From contig NZ_CP066362.1 of assembly GCF_030323865.1 (NCBI RefSeq), forward strand, positions 2,046,001 to 2,110,000: a DNA stretch of 64,000 nt, read 5' to 3'. This document shows, in pieces, positions 33,271 through 43,248 of this stretch. Under the pieces are notes generated by a model. The model was given only the letters and a program-made list of their open reading frames with translations, had not been told where the DNA came from and searched no databases. Within the stretch, counting starts at the first letter, position 1. Each line of letters begins with the position of its first letter. The DNA comes from Pseudarthrobacter defluvii. Lineage in GTDB: Bacteria; Actinomycetota; Actinomycetes; Actinomycetales; Micrococcaceae. The position numbers and the translations under genes are program-made.

Positions 33271-34002
33271 ATGCGATTTCCTGCCGCCGGTTCACCGCTC
33301 AAAGCCGTCCTTTGGGACATGGACGGCACCATCGTGGACACCGAGCCCTATTGGATTGCCGCAGAACATGCGCTGGTGGAGGCCCACGGCGGAACGTGGA
33401 GCCACGACCAGGCAATGCAGTTGGTGGGCCAGTCGCTCACCTTTTCCGCGGGCCTGCTCCAAGAGGCCGGCGTGGAGCTCGAAATCCGCGAAATCATCGA
33501 CACCCTCACCGCCCAGGTGGTCAGGAATGTCCAGCAGCAGGTGCCCTGGCGGCCGGGTGCCCGTGAGCTCCTTGAGGAACTGCACTTGGCCGGCATCCGC
33601 TGCGCCTTGGTCACCATGTCCGAGGGTCCGCTGGCCCGGGAAGTTGTGGCCAGCCTTCCCCGGCCCTACTTTGAAGTGCTGGTCACCGGCGATACCGTGA
33701 GCCAGGGCAAGCCGCACCCGGAGGCATACCTGACCGCCGTGGAACTGCTGCAGGAGAACGACCCCCACCTGGGCATCCACCACTGCGTGGCCCTCGAAGA
33801 CTCCGTGCCGGGCGTGGCCGCGGCCGTGGCCTCCGGCGTCGCCACCGTGGCCGTGCCCCACATTGTGCCGCTGCCGGACGACGGCAGTTACGCTCTCTGG
33901 GACACCCTCGCAGGGCGCAGCCTGGCCGAACTGGAAGCCCTCCTGCTGCAGGCTGACGCAACCGGAGCGGCCGCCGCTTCAGCAGGTGATGCACGTGGCT
34001 GA
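33271..34002 (+). CDS. HAD superfamily hydrolase (beta-phosphoglucomutase-like)
   Basis: A 243-residue HAD phosphatase/phosphomutase. Motif I is DMDGTIVDTEPYW (nucleophile Asp16, with Asp18), motif II the Thr in VTMS, motif III the Lys in GKPHPEAYL and motif IV EDSVPGVAAA. The cap domain lies after motif I (C1 type). Substrate is not deducible; family members act on small phosphorylated metabolites. ATG 33271 has TAGACT ending 6 nt upstream. Its stop overlaps the start of the site-2-protease-like gene. Confidence 0.88.
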   Translation: MRFPAAGSPLKAVLWDMDGTIVDTEPYWIAAEHALVEAHGGTWSHDQAMQLVGQSLTFSAGLLQEAGVELEIREIIDTLTAQVVRNVQQQVPWRPGARELLEELHLAGIRCALVTMSEGPLAREVVASLPRPYFEVLVTGDTVSQGKPHPEAYLTAVELLQENDPHLGIHHCVALEDSVPGVAAAVASGVATVAVPHIVPLPDDGSYALWDTLAGRSLAELEALLLQADATGAAAASAGDARG

Positions 34003-35176
34003 TCCGGGCGCCGGCCAAGGCACCAACCCGGCACGCCGTGAAGGGATCCCGCTGGGACGCATCGCCGGCGTCCCTGTCGTCCTCGCCTACTCGTGGTTCG
34101 TGATCGCAGCCTTCACCGTGATCGTCTATGGTCCTGTGCTGGCCAGGAACAACCCGATGCTGGGCATGAGCGCCTACGTCGTGGCCTTCGCGTACGCCGT
34201 CCTGCTCCTGATCTCAGTGCTCGTCCACGAACTCGCCCATGCGCTGACGGCAAAGATCTACGGCTGGCCCACGCAGAAAATCGTTCTTAACCTTTGGGGC
34301 GGTCACACCCAGTTCGAAAGCTTTACATCGTCCCCGGGCCGGTCAGTGCTGGTGGCGCTGGCGGGGCCGGCTGCCAACTTCGTCCTGGCGGGCGGAGCCT
34401 GGTTGCTGCTTGGCACTGACAGCCTGGGAAGCGTTGCGGAAATCCTGACGAACATCTTCATGTGGGCGAACTTCCTGATCGGCGTCTTCAATGTCCTGCC
34501 GGGCCTGCCTCTCGACGGCGGCCGGCTGGTCGAGTCCATCGTCTGGAAAGCAACCGGCAGCCAGGCGAAAGGAACCGTTGCGGCCGGGTGGGGCGGGCGG
34601 ATCATCGTCCTGGCCATTGCCTACTGGTTCCTCCTTCGTCCGTCCCTCGCCGGAGAGAACCCGGACTTCAGCCTCCTCATGATCACCATCCTGGTGGGCG
34701 GGTTCCTCTGGATGGGCGCGTCGGCGTCCATCCAGCAAGGCACGCTGCGCGGCCGGCTCCCGCTGGTCAGTGCCGCGGCGTTGTCGACGCCGGCCGCCGG
34801 AATGCCTGCCACCGGCACCGTGCGGGATGCCCTCAGCCTGGGAGCGGCAGGAACAAAGTCCGTGGTGGTCTGTGGACCCGACGGCAGGCCCCAGGGCGTG
34901 GTGGACCCGGGCGCCCTGGCATCAGTGCCGCCTGCCGCAGCCGATAACACCCCCATCACGGCGGTTTCGTTTCCACTGGCTGCAGGCGCCTACGTCCCCG
35001 AATGGTCCAAAGGGCAGGAGCTGATCCAGTTCCTTTCACAGGTTGAGGGACGCCACTATGCAGTGGTGGACCACAACGGCATGGTCACCGGGCTGATGAC
35101 CCAGGAGGCGGTCCTCGCTGCCATCACCGGCAAACGCCCGCGCAACGATAAGCACCCGCAGGGCCAGAACCGGTAG
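33995..35176 (+). CDS. Site-2 protease family (M50) membrane metallopeptidase with C-terminal CBS-like region
   Basis: A 393-residue intramembrane protease of the Rip/SpoIVFB group. The zinc motif HELAH is at 78-82 inside a membrane segment. The distal ligand motif is NVLPGLPLDGGRLVES (about 166-181). About six membrane segments precede a cytoplasmic C-terminal region (about 255-393) that resembles paired CBS domains (VVVCGPDGRPQGVVD, YAVVDHNGMVTGLMTQEAV), as in SpoIVFB-type proteases that sense adenosyl compounds. Start: GTG 33995 has AGG 8 nt upstream and overlaps the HAD stop; ATG 33989 is an alternative with poorer spacing. Substrate, possibly an anti-sigma factor, is unknown. Confidence 0.85.
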   Translation: MADPGAGQGTNPARREGIPLGRIAGVPVVLAYSWFVIAAFTVIVYGPVLARNNPMLGMSAYVVAFAYAVLLLISVLVHELAHALTAKIYGWPTQKIVLNLWGGHTQFESFTSSPGRSVLVALAGPAANFVLAGGAWLLLGTDSLGSVAEILTNIFMWANFLIGVFNVLPGLPLDGGRLVESIVWKATGSQAKGTVAAGWGGRIIVLAIAYWFLLRPSLAGENPDFSLLMITILVGGFLWMGASASIQQGTLRGRLPLVSAAALSTPAAGMPATGTVRDALSLGAAGTKSVVVCGPDGRPQGVVDPGALASVPPAAADNTPITAVSFPLAAGAYVPEWSKGQELIQFLSQVEGRHYAVVDHNGMVTGLMTQEAVLAAITGKRPRNDKHPQGQNR

Positions 35177-35273
35177 AGTTACCTGCCGGTCGTGCATTGC
35201 CGCCGCTAACGCCAAAACGTCCCATGGGACTGTCCGGCCGCGGCACAACAGGTTTACAGGAGCGAGGAAAAAC

Positions 35274-36338
35274 ATGAGCAGCGAAACTGCCGTCAACGAC
35301 GCCAACGGAGCAGCGCAAGCCGGTGCTGCCGCCAGCGGCTCGCAGCCGGTGGGAGCTGCACGTCGCCGCGGCCCCTTCCGCGAAGGCGAACGCGTCCAGC
35401 TTACTGATGAGCGTGGCCGCATGAACACCATCACGCTGGAACGCGGCGGCGCATTCCACACCCACCGCGGGTTCCTGAACCATGACGAAATCATTGGCAA
35501 GGTTGACGGCTCCGTGGTGGTGAACAACGTGGGCCAGCAGTACCAGACCCTCCGCCCCCTGCTCTCCGACTTCGTCCTCTCCATGCCGCGCGGCGCCGCC
35601 GTCGTCTATCCCAAGGACGCCGGCCAGATCGTCACCATGGCGGACATTTTCCCGGGTGCACGCGTGGTGGAGGCCGGCGTCGGCTCGGGCGCCCTCTCCA
35701 TCTCCCTGCTCCGCGCCGTGGGCGACAACGGCTACCTGCATTCCTTCGAGCGGCGCGAGGAATTCGCGGACATCGCCCGCGGAAACGTCGAGACCATCTT
35801 CGGTGGACCGCACCCCGCCTGGCAGATCTCCCTCGGTGATTTCCAGGAGGAAGTGGTCAAAGCCGAGGAACCCGGTTCCGTGGACCGCGTTGTGCTGGAC
35901 ATGCTCGCCCCCTGGGAATGCCTCGACGCCGTCGCTACCGTCCTTGCCCCCGGCGGCGTGTGGATCAACTACGTTGCCACCGTTACCCAGCTCTCCCGCA
36001 CCGCGGAAGCCATCCGCGCGGACGGCCGGTTCACGGAACCCGACGCGTGGGAGTCAATGGTCCGCGGCTGGCACCTTGAAGGTCTCGCCGTGCGTCCCGA
36101 CCACCGCATGGTGGCCCACACCGGGTTCCTGTTGGTCACGCGGCGGCTCGCCGACGGCGTCACCGGCATTTCGGTCAAGCGCCGCCCGTCCAAGACCGAG
36201 TTCAACGAAGAGGACGTTAACGCGTGGACCCCGGGCGCCGTGGGGGAGCGGGCCGTGTCGGACAAGAAGCTCCGGCGCGCCGCCCGTGACGCCATCGCAG
36301 GGACAAATGTCGTGGACACGCCCGAGGTCACGAACTAG
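35274..36338 (+). CDS. trmI: tRNA (adenine-N1)-methyltransferase TrmI
   Basis: A 354-residue SAM-dependent enzyme that makes m1A58 in the T loop of tRNAs. The N-terminal beta-barrel domain covers about 35-90. The Rossmann part has VVEAGVGSGALSISLLRAVG (SAM motif, about 125-144) and VLDMLAPWECLD, the conserved DxPxPW-like catalytic segment. ATG 35274 has a strong AGGAGCGAGG ribosome region upstream. It begins the proteasome block, as Rv2118c does in M. tuberculosis. The N-terminal 30 residues are low-complexity Ala/Gly. The C-terminal 50 residues are charged. Confidence 0.92.
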   Translation: MSSETAVNDANGAAQAGAAASGSQPVGAARRRGPFREGERVQLTDERGRMNTITLERGGAFHTHRGFLNHDEIIGKVDGSVVVNNVGQQYQTLRPLLSDFVLSMPRGAAVVYPKDAGQIVTMADIFPGARVVEAGVGSGALSISLLRAVGDNGYLHSFERREEFADIARGNVETIFGGPHPAWQISLGDFQEEVVKAEEPGSVDRVVLDMLAPWECLDAVATVLAPGGVWINYVATVTQLSRTAEAIRADGRFTEPDAWESMVRGWHLEGLAVRPDHRMVAHTGFLLVTRRLADGVTGISVKRRPSKTEFNEEDVNAWTPGAVGERAVSDKKLRRAARDAIAGTNVVDTPEVTN

Positions 36339-36420
36339 TCCACATTTCGGGAGTCTCCATCCCTACCTGCCATCTTGGGACTAATGTCTTAAGAGAAGCG
36401 CAGGAAGGGGCTGATACATC

Positions 36421-38172
36421 ATGGAGACACCAAACCCGGACTCCGGACGTACACCGGCAGAGCAGTCTGCCGCCAACGACCTCTCGGTTGCTGACCGCCA
36501 GGTCAACATTCTTCGGGACAAGCTCAGGCACATCGACCGCCAGCTGGCGGCAGCCACGCAGAACAACTCCAAGTTGGTCAGCATGCTTGAGACCGCGAAG
36601 GCAGAGATCCTTCGGCTGAAAAACGCCCTGGACCAGGAAGGGCAGCCGCCCTACAGCTTCGGCACCATCCTTCAGATCAACCCAAGGCGGCAACCCGCTC
36701 CGGGCAGCAGCGGCCAGGCCGCCACTGAAGAATCGGTGGACATCTTCAACGCCGGGCGGAAAATGCGGGTGGGCATCAGCCCGCTGGTGAACATCAACCA
36801 GCTCGCAGTAGGGCAGGAAGTGCTCCTGAACGAAGCACTCCTGATCGTGGCAGGGCTGGGCTACGAACGCGCCGGCGAACTGGCCACCCTGAAGGAGATG
36901 CTGGGACGCGACCGGGCCCTGGTGGTGGGCCGCGCGGACGAGGAACGCGTCGTTCGGCTGTCCGGAGCCCTCTTGTCCGAAAAACTCCGGGTGGGCGATG
37001 CCCTCTCCGTCGACTCGCGGACAGGCTACGCCTTGGAGAAAGTGCCCCGCTCCGAGGTGGAGAACCTGGTCCTTGAGGAAGTTCCGGACATCACCTACGA
37101 GGACATCGGCGGCCTTGGTCCCCAGATCGAACAGATCCGCGACGCCGTCGAACTGCCGTTCTTGCACCCGGACCTTTACCGGGAACATGGCCTGAAGGCT
37201 CCCAAGGGCATCCTCCTGTATGGTCCTCCCGGCTGCGGCAAGACCCTGATCGCCAAGGCGGTTGCCAACTCGCTTGCCGCCCGCGCCGCGGAGCGGTCCG
37301 GGAATGTTGACTTGAAGAGCTACTTCCTCAACATCAAGGGCCCAGAGCTCCTGGACAAGTACGTGGGTGAAACAGAGCGGCACATCCGCCTGATCTTCTC
37401 CCGCGCCCGGGAAAAGGCCTCGGACGGCAGCCCCGTCGTGGTGTTCTTCGACGAGATGGACTCACTGTTCCGCACCCGCGGCACCGGCATCTCGTCCGAC
37501 GTCGAAACCACCATCGTGCCTCAGCTCCTCAGCGAGATCGACGGCGTGGAGCGCCTCGACAACGTCATCGTCATCGGCGCGTCCAACCGCGAGGACATGA
37601 TCGACCCCGCCATCCTCCGGCCCGGCCGGTTGGACGTCAAGGTCAAGATCCAGCGGCCCGATGCCGAAGCTGCTGCAGACATTTTCAACAAATACATCAC
37701 CACGGACCTGCCGTTCCACGAATCCGACCTGGCCGAACACAACGGGGACGTCCAGGCCACCGTGGACGCCATGGTCCAGCGCACGGTGGAAGCGATGTAC
37801 TCCACGGACAAATCCAACGAGTTCCTGGAGGTCACCTACGCCAACGGTGACACTGAAATGCTGTATTTCAAGGACTTCAACTCCGGCGCGGTGGTGCAGA
37901 ACGTGGTGGACCGGGCCAAGAAGTATGCCATCAAGGACCTGCTGACCACGCACCAGAAGGGCCTTCGAATCGAGCATCTGCTGCGCGCCGTGGTTGACGA
38001 GTTCCGTGAACATGAGGACATGCCCAACACCACCAATCCGGACGACTGGGCACGGATCTCCGGGAAGAAGGGCGAACGGATCACCTACATCCGCACCATC
38101 GTCCAAGGCAAGGCCGGCCAGGAGCCGGGCAAGTCCATCGAGACCATGCCGACCACGGGACAGTATCTATGA
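36421..38172 (+). CDS. arc: Proteasome-associated AAA+ ATPase Arc (Mpa)
   Basis: A 583-residue ring ATPase that recognises pupylated proteins through an N-terminal coiled coil (about 20-75), unfolds them and feeds them to the 20S core. Two OB-type domains follow (about 76-220), then the AAA+ module with Walker A GPPGCGKT (268-275) and Walker [10 protein letters not shown] (about 340-348). The C-terminus is GQYL, the GQYL motif with penultimate Tyr used to open the PrcBA gate. ATG 36421 has GGAAGGGG upstream. The stop overlaps the dop start by 4 nt (ATGA). Confidence 0.97.
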   Translation: METPNPDSGRTPAEQSAANDLSVADRQVNILRDKLRHIDRQLAAATQNNSKLVSMLETAKAEILRLKNALDQEGQPPYSFGTILQINPRRQPAPGSSGQAATEESVDIFNAGRKMRVGISPLVNINQLAVGQEVLLNEALLIVAGLGYERAGELATLKEMLGRDRALVVGRADEERVVRLSGALLSEKLRVGDALSVDSRTGYALEKVPRSEVENLVLEEVPDITYEDIGGLGPQIEQIRDAVELPFLHPDLYREHGLKAPKGILLYGPPGCGKTLIAKAVANSLAARAAERSGNVDLKSYFLNIKGPELLDKYVGETERHIRLIFSRAREKASDGSPVVVFFDEMDSLFRTRGTGISSDVETTIVPQLLSEIDGVERLDNVIVIGASNREDMIDPAILRPGRLDVKVKIQRPDAEAAADIFNKYITTDLPFHESDLAEHNGDVQATVDAMVQRTVEAMYSTDKSNEFLEVTYANGDTEMLYFKDFNSGAVVQNVVDRAKKYAIKDLLTTHQKGLRIEHLLRAVVDEFREHEDMPNTTNPDDWARISGKKGERITYIRTIVQGKAGQEPGKSIETMPTTGQYL

Positions 38173-39842
38173 CGGGTGCACAGGGATCCGCCGGCGGGGA
38201 GGGCCTCCCCGCCGGCGGGGCCATGCGCGTCATGGGAGCGGAAACCGAATACGGAATCCATGCTCCTTCTGCACCTTCCGCCAACGCCACCATGATGAGT
38301 GCCAGGGTGGTGCAGGCTTATGCCCAGGTCACCCGGCAACGCGCTGCCGGCGGAGCCGAAACCCGCTGGGACTACACCGATGAAGAGCCGCTGCACGATG
38401 CCCGCGGCTGGACAGTGGACAGGGGCGCCGCACATCCCAGCCAGCTGACCGACCAGCCGCCGGTGCTCGACGCGGAAGCGGTCGCCTTGGCGTACGGCCG
38501 CGAGGAACTTGAGCTCGACGGCCAGGACGAATCCGGGACCCTGCTGATGAACATGGTCCTGGGCAACGGCGCCCGGCTGTATGTCGACCACGCGCACCCC
38601 GAGTACTCAAGCCCCGAAGTCACCAATCCACGCGACGCCGTGGCCTGGGATGCCGCAGGTGACCTGGTGGGACTGGCTGCAATGCGCCGGCTGGCCGCGG
38701 ACCCTGCGCTCCCACCGGTCAACCTGTACAAGAACAACACGGACAACAAGTCCGTGTCCTACGGTTCGCACGAGAACTACCTCATGCCAAGGTCGGTGCC
38801 CTTCGGGGATATTGTGCGGGGGCTGACGCCGTTTTTCGTGAGCCGTCAGGTAGTCTGCGGTGCCGGCCGGCTGGGACTTGGCCAGGACAGCTCTATCCCC
38901 GGCTTCCAGATCAGCCAGCGGGCGGACTTCTTCGAAGCTGAAGTGGGCCTCGAAACCACCATCCGCAGGCCAATCATCAACACCCGGGATGAGCCGCACG
39001 CCACCGCGGACAAGTACCGTCGCCTGCACGTGATCATTGGGGACGCCAACCTCAGCCAGGTATCCAATTACCTCAAGTTCGGTACCACAGCCATGGTCCT
39101 CAGCCTTATTGAAGCCGGGCTTGCGCCCAAAATTGAGGTCTATGAACCCGTCGCAGCCCTCAAGACCGTCAGTCATGACACCTCCCTGACCGCGAAGCTG
39201 CGCCTACTGGACGGGAGGCGCGTCACGGCCCTGGACCTCCAGTGGATCTACCACGAAGCTGCGGCCAAACTCGCGCAGGACACCGGTGTGGGTGATGCCG
39301 TGGACGGTGACGGACATACCCACGAGGTCCTTGAGCGATGGGCGTCCGTCCTCACCCAGTTGGACAGTGACAGGGCCGCCGCCGCCACCTCCGTGGAATG
39401 GCTTGCCAAGCTTTCGCTGCTGGACGGCTACCGCCAGCGCGACGGACTGGAGTGGAGCGACGCGCGGCTGGGCCTGGTGGATCTCCAGTGGGCGGACATT
39501 CGGCCCGAGAAAGGCCTTTACTACCGCTTGCTGTCCAGGAACCGGATGCAGCGCGTGGTGGATGATGCCGCCATCGCCGCCGCAGTAGCGGAGCCGCCGG
39601 CAGACACCCGGGCCTTCTTCCGGGGCAAGTGCATCAGCAGCTTCGGCAAGGATGTGGTGGGGGCAAGCTGGGACTCTGTCATCTTCGATGTGCCGGGTTA
39701 TGGACGGCTTCAGCGGGTGCCCACCCGGGAACCCCTGAGGGGAACCAAAGCCCTGACCGGAGCGTTGTTTGAGCGCTACCGGGAAGCGGGTCCATTCCTC
39801 GGGGAATTGCTGGGACACAACAGCACTCCGCCTGCGGCGTAA
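38169..39842 (+). CDS. dop: Pup deamidase/depupylase Dop
   Basis: A glutamine-synthetase-fold enzyme (557 residues from this start) that converts the C-terminal Gln of Pup to Glu and also removes Pup from substrates. The ATP/metal motif is GAETEYG (residues 22-28), followed by the Dop-specific [21 protein letters not shown] region and later [15 protein letters not shown]. The first in-frame ATG (38169) overlaps the arc stop, but the family-conserved region starts at [11 protein letters not shown] (ATG 38223). The intervening 18 codons are Gly/Ala-rich and contain a strong hairpin, so the true start may be 38223. Upstream of pup, prcB and prcA. Confidence 0.95.
   Translation: MTGAQGSAGGEGLPAGGAMRVMGAETEYGIHAPSAPSANATMMSARVVQAYAQVTRQRAAGGAETRWDYTDEEPLHDARGWTVDRGAAHPSQLTDQPPVLDAEAVALAYGREELELDGQDESGTLLMNMVLGNGARLYVDHAHPEYSSPEVTNPRDAVAWDAAGDLVGLAAMRRLAADPALPPVNLYKNNTDNKSVSYGSHENYLMPRSVPFGDIVRGLTPFFVSRQVVCGAGRLGLGQDSSIPGFQISQRADFFEAEVGLETTIRRPIINTRDEPHATADKYRRLHVIIGDANLSQVSNYLKFGTTAMVLSLIEAGLAPKIEVYEPVAALKTVSHDTSLTAKLRLLDGRRVTALDLQWIYHEAAAKLAQDTGVGDAVDGDGHTHEVLERWASVLTQLDSDRAAAATSVEWLAKLSLLDGYRQRDGLEWSDARLGLVDLQWADIRPEKGLYYRLLSRNRMQRVVDDAAIAAAVAEPPADTRAFFRGKCISSFGKDVVGASWDSVIFDVPGYGRLQRVPTREPLRGTKALTGALFERYREAGPFLGELLGHNSTPPAA
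38188..38218 (+). promoter_or_regulatory. Strong GC hairpin at the arc-dop junction
   Basis: A 14 bp inverted repeat (arms 38188-38201 and 38205-38218) with a 3 nt loop. Its 3' arm, together with GGGG just after it, contains the only purine-rich sequence that could serve as ribosome site for the ATG at 38223. Confidence 0.75.
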
Positions 39843-39926
39843 ACCGCGCCGGAACGTCCGTCCCGTGGCAGGATGGGCATATCGGAGGATCCGCCGGATC
39901 CACCGAAGGAAGAAGGAGGGAAACCA

Positions 39927-40130
39927 ATGGCAGGCCAGGAGCAGCAACAGCCCCAGTCACGCGACAGCCAGGTCGACGAAGACATCCCCGAGGCACCCCC
40001 GGCACCGCCTGAGGCGCAGGCCTCGGCATCAACCGAAGGCGTGGACGACCTGCTCGACGAAATCGACGGCGTGCTGGAATCCAACGCTGAAGAGTTCGTC
40101 CGGGCATTCGTCCAAAAGGGCGGCCAGTAA
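39927..40130 (+). CDS. pup: Prokaryotic ubiquitin-like protein Pup
   Basis: A 67-residue intrinsically disordered modifier that is ligated by PafA to Lys side chains and marks proteins for the Arc-PrcBA proteasome. The C-terminal half has the conserved helical segment VDDLLDEIDGVLESNAEEF and then VRAFVQKGGQ. It ends in GGQ, so the terminal Gln must be deamidated by Dop before ligation. The N-terminus is Gln-rich with a Pro-rich linker. ATG 39927 has a GGAGG ribosome site 7 nt upstream, excluding the longer frame from 39873. Confidence 0.97.
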   Translation: MAGQEQQQPQSRDSQVDEDIPEAPPAPPEAQASASTEGVDDLLDEIDGVLESNAEEFVRAFVQKGGQ

Positions 40131-40210
40131 CCCGGACCCGGAAGGTGGCGGAAGCCGCGGAAGGCCGGGTTCTGTGCCCACGTTGAAGTACCACGTTCAA
40201 GGAGTGATGA

Positions 40211-41032
40211 GTGCAGGAATCAACCGCCAACCAGGTAGCCGCAAACGCCACCTCGTCCTTTACGGAACACCTTCTACGGGACCGGCCCGAGCTGCTGCCC
40301 TTTAACCGGTCCCTCCAAGGTGGTGCGTCCGCGGCTGCCCCGGTGCAGGTCCCACACGCCACCACCATCGTTGCCATGAGCTACGGCGGCGGTGTCCTGA
40401 TGGCGGGGGACAGGCGGGCCACCATGGGAAATGTCATCGCCAGCAGGCACATCGAGAAGGTGTTTCCTGCGGACCACTACTCGGTCCTCGGCATCGCCGG
40501 GACGGCGGGCATCGCGATAGACCTGACCCGGCTCTTCCAGGTTGAACTCGAACACTACGAAAAGATCGAAGGAACCCAGCTGAGCCTTGAGGGAAAGGCC
40601 AACCGGCTGGGGGCCATGATCCGGGGCAACCTTCCGTTGGCCCTGCAGGGTTTGGCGGTAGTGCCCCTGTTCGCGGGTTTCGACACCACCGCCGGTGTTG
40701 GCCGGCTTTTTTCCTATGACGTCACGGGCGGCAGATACGAAGAACACGAACACCACACCGTGGGGTCAGGTTCCGTCTTCGCCCGCGGAGCCCTGAAAAA
40801 GCTTTGGCGCCCCAACCTTTCCGCAGCGGAGGCACTCTCCGTAGCCGTGGAGTCCCTCTATGACGCCGCCGACGACGATTCTGCCACGGGCGGTCCGGAT
40901 ACCGTCCGCCAGCTGTGGCCCGTTGTTTACACGGTGGACAGGACGGGTGCGCGCCGGGTGCCGGAGCCTGAGCTCGCTGCTGCTTCCCGCCGCGTAATTG
41001 AAGCGCGCACCATCGCCGGACGGGAGGCTTGA
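40211..41032 (+). CDS. prcB: Proteasome subunit beta
   Basis: A 273-residue catalytic subunit made with a propeptide of about 50 residues. Autocleavage should occur before the Thr in HATTIVAM (Thr51 as mature residue 1), followed by GDRRATMGN and the conserved Lys. The P1 residue is Ala rather than the Gly found in M. tuberculosis PrcB. The core has [17 protein letters not shown] 40211 has AAGGAG 7 nt upstream. The stop is 1 nt before the prcA ATG, so they are coupled. Confidence 0.96.
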   Translation: MQESTANQVAANATSSFTEHLLRDRPELLPFNRSLQGGASAAAPVQVPHATTIVAMSYGGGVLMAGDRRATMGNVIASRHIEKVFPADHYSVLGIAGTAGIAIDLTRLFQVELEHYEKIEGTQLSLEGKANRLGAMIRGNLPLALQGLAVVPLFAGFDTTAGVGRLFSYDVTGGRYEEHEHHTVGSGSVFARGALKKLWRPNLSAAEALSVAVESLYDAADDDSATGGPDTVRQLWPVVYTVDRTGARRVPEPELAAASRRVIEARTIAGREA

Positions 41033-41033
41033 G

Positions 41034-41744
41034 ATGACCCAGCAGTTTTATGTCTCGCCCGAACAGCTGATGAAGGACCGCGCGGACTTCGCGCGGAAAG
41101 GCATCGCCCGGGGCCGCTCGGTTGTGGTCATCAGTTGCGCCGACGGCATTGCACTCGTCGCCGAGAACCCTTCGCCGTCCCTCCACAAGATCGGCGAAAT
41201 CTATGACAAGATCGCCTTCGCCGCGGTGGGTAAATACAACGAATTCGAAAGCCTCCGGCAGGCCGGCGTCCGCTATGCCGACGTCCGGGGATACTCCTAT
41301 GACCGGGAGGACGTGACCGCCCGCGGCCTGGCAAGCGTCTACGCGCAAAGCCTGGGTGCCGTCTTCACCGCCGAACAGAAGCCTTTCGAGGTGGAACTTG
41401 CCGTCGCGGAGGTGGGCAACACGCAGGCCGAAGACCACCTGTACCGGCTGACGTTCGACGGCTCCATCGCCGACGAGCACAGCTTCGTCGTGATGGGCGG
41501 CCAGGCTGAGAAGGTGTCATCGGCCATCGACGCCGGCTGGCAGGCCTCACTTGGCTTCGCCGACGCCGTGCGGCTGGCACTGAAGGGGCTCACGCCCGTC
41601 CAGGAGGGGGAGCAGCCGGCAGCGCCGCTGCCGCCCAGCGCCCTCGAAGTGGCCGTACTGGACAGGCTTTCCGACAGCACCCGCGGCACCCGGCGCGCCT
41701 TCCGCAGGCTCAACGATTCGGACATCACAGCACTGCTGGCCTAG
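41034..41744 (+). CDS. prcA: Proteasome subunit alpha
   Basis: A 236-residue non-catalytic alpha-ring subunit that forms the gate docked by Arc. The N-terminus MTQQFYVSPEQLMKDRADFA contains the alpha-type H0 helix. It lacks the N-terminal catalytic Thr. KYNEFESLRQAGVRYADVRG and SVYAQSLGAVFTAEQKPFEV are conserved core segments. ATG 41034 follows GGGAGG about 8 nt upstream, within the prcB end. pafA starts 9 nt after the stop. Confidence 0.96.
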   Translation: MTQQFYVSPEQLMKDRADFARKGIARGRSVVVISCADGIALVAENPSPSLHKIGEIYDKIAFAAVGKYNEFESLRQAGVRYADVRGYSYDREDVTARGLASVYAQSLGAVFTAEQKPFEVELAVAEVGNTQAEDHLYRLTFDGSIADEHSFVVMGGQAEKVSSAIDAGWQASLGFADAVRLALKGLTPVQEGEQPAAPLPPSALEVAVLDRLSDSTRGTRRAFRRLNDSDITALLA

Positions 41745-41753
41745 GAGGACCAC

Positions 41754-43118
41754 ATGGACAAGAGAATCTTCGGCATCGAAACCGAGTTCGGGATCTCTTA
41801 CTCGAGCCCGGACTCCAGGCCTCTTGCTCCCGAGGAAGTGGCCCGGTACCTCTTCCGCAAGGTGGTCAGCTGGGGCCGGTCGTCCAACGTCTTCCTTACC
41901 AACGGTTCGCGGCTATACCTCGATGTAGGGTCCCACCCCGAATATGCCACGGCAGAATGTGACGATCTTGCCCAGCTGATCGCCCATGACCGTGCCGGTG
42001 AACTTATCCTTGACGACCTGGTGGATGAGGCTCAGGCACGGCTGGCTGCTGAAGGGTTCAACGGCACCGTCTACCTGTTCAAGAACAACACAGACTCCGC
42101 GGGCAACTCCTATGGCAGTCACGAGAACTACCTCATTCCCCGGCGCGGTGAGTTTTCCCGTCTTGCCGAGATCCTGATTCCGTTTCTCGTCACCCGGCAG
42201 CTCATCGCCGGGGCAGGCAAGATCCTGAAGACCCCCCACGGTGCCACCTACGCGTTTTCCCAGCGCGCCGACCACATCTGGGAGGGTGTCTCCTCCGCCA
42301 CCACCAGGTCCCGCCCCATCATCAACACCAGGGACGAGCCGCACGCAGATGCTGAGTTCTACCGGCGGCTGCACGTCATCGTCGGAGACTCCAACATGTC
42401 CGAGGCGACGGCACTGATGAAGATCGGCACCGTGGACCTGGTTCTTCGGATGATCGAAGCGGGCGTGATCATGCGCGACATGCGGATGGAAAACCCCATC
42501 CGCAGCATCCGGGAAATCTCGCACGACCTCAGCGGCCGCGCCCTGGTCCGCCTGGCCAACGGCCGCCAACTCACAGCCCTTGAAATCCAGCAGGAGTACT
42601 TGACCAAGGTCACGGCGTTCGTCAAGGAACACGGCGCCCACAACCAGCACGTTCCCGTGATTCTGGACCTGTGGGAACGCACGCTGCACGCCATCGAGTC
42701 GGGTGATACCAGGGGCATCGACACGGAAATCGACTGGGCCATCAAGAAGAAGCTGATGGACAACTACCGCGAACGGCACGGCCTGGGCCTGGAGGCCCCC
42801 CGGATCGCCCAGCTCGACCTTACCTACCATGACATTTCCCGCAGCCGGGGACTCTTCTACCTGCTGCAGTCCCGTGGTGCGGTGCGCCGGATAGTGGACG
42901 ACACAGTCATCAAGAGTGCCGTGGACGCGCCACCGCAAACCACCCGCGCAAAGCTCCGGGGGGACTTTGTCCGCCGCGCACAGGAACTGGGGCGCGACTA
43001 CACGGTTGACTGGGTGCACCTGAAGTTGAACGACCGTGCCCACCAGACAATTCTTTGCAAGGACCCCTTCCGCAGCGTCGATGAACGCGTGGATGCGCTG
43101 CTGGACTCCATGGGTTGA
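41754..43118 (+). CDS. pafA: Pup--protein ligase PafA
   Basis: A 454-residue glutamine-synthetase-like ligase that attaches the gamma-carboxylate of the C-terminal Glu of Pup to substrate Lys. The ATP-metal motif [10 protein letters not shown] is at the N-terminus, followed by [20 protein letters not shown] and [20 protein letters not shown], both conserved with Dop. It lacks the extended loop of Dop. ATG 41754 has AGGAGG upstream. It immediately follows prcA here, whereas M. tuberculosis has genes between them. Confidence 0.97.
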   Translation: MDKRIFGIETEFGISYSSPDSRPLAPEEVARYLFRKVVSWGRSSNVFLTNGSRLYLDVGSHPEYATAECDDLAQLIAHDRAGELILDDLVDEAQARLAAEGFNGTVYLFKNNTDSAGNSYGSHENYLIPRRGEFSRLAEILIPFLVTRQLIAGAGKILKTPHGATYAFSQRADHIWEGVSSATTRSRPIINTRDEPHADAEFYRRLHVIVGDSNMSEATALMKIGTVDLVLRMIEAGVIMRDMRMENPIRSIREISHDLSGRALVRLANGRQLTALEIQQEYLTKVTAFVKEHGAHNQHVPVILDLWERTLHAIESGDTRGIDTEIDWAIKKKLMDNYRERHGLGLEAPRIAQLDLTYHDISRSRGLFYLLQSRGAVRRIVDDTVIKSAVDAPPQTTRAKLRGDFVRRAQELGRDYTVDWVHLKLNDRAHQTILCKDPFRSVDERVDALLDSMG

Positions 43119-43151
43119 TCGGCTCCGGGCGGACGTCCAGCTTCAGGGTCT

Positions 43152-43183
43152 ATTCTGGATGAGGTCCTTTTAACGGGGACCTC
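43152..43183 (+). promoter_or_regulatory. Candidate -10 and 5' UTR hairpin before the FKBP lipoprotein gene
   Basis: TATTCT (about 43151-43156) may be a -10. Just downstream GAGGTCC (43161-43167) and GGACCTC (43177-43183) form a 7 bp stem with a 9 nt loop at the start of the predicted 85 nt leader. Confidence 0.4.
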
Positions 43184-43248
43184 TCCACGGCACTGTCCGC
43201 CGCCACGCGGAGCGTCGTATCCACCCTGCCCCGACGAAAGTTTTCTAC

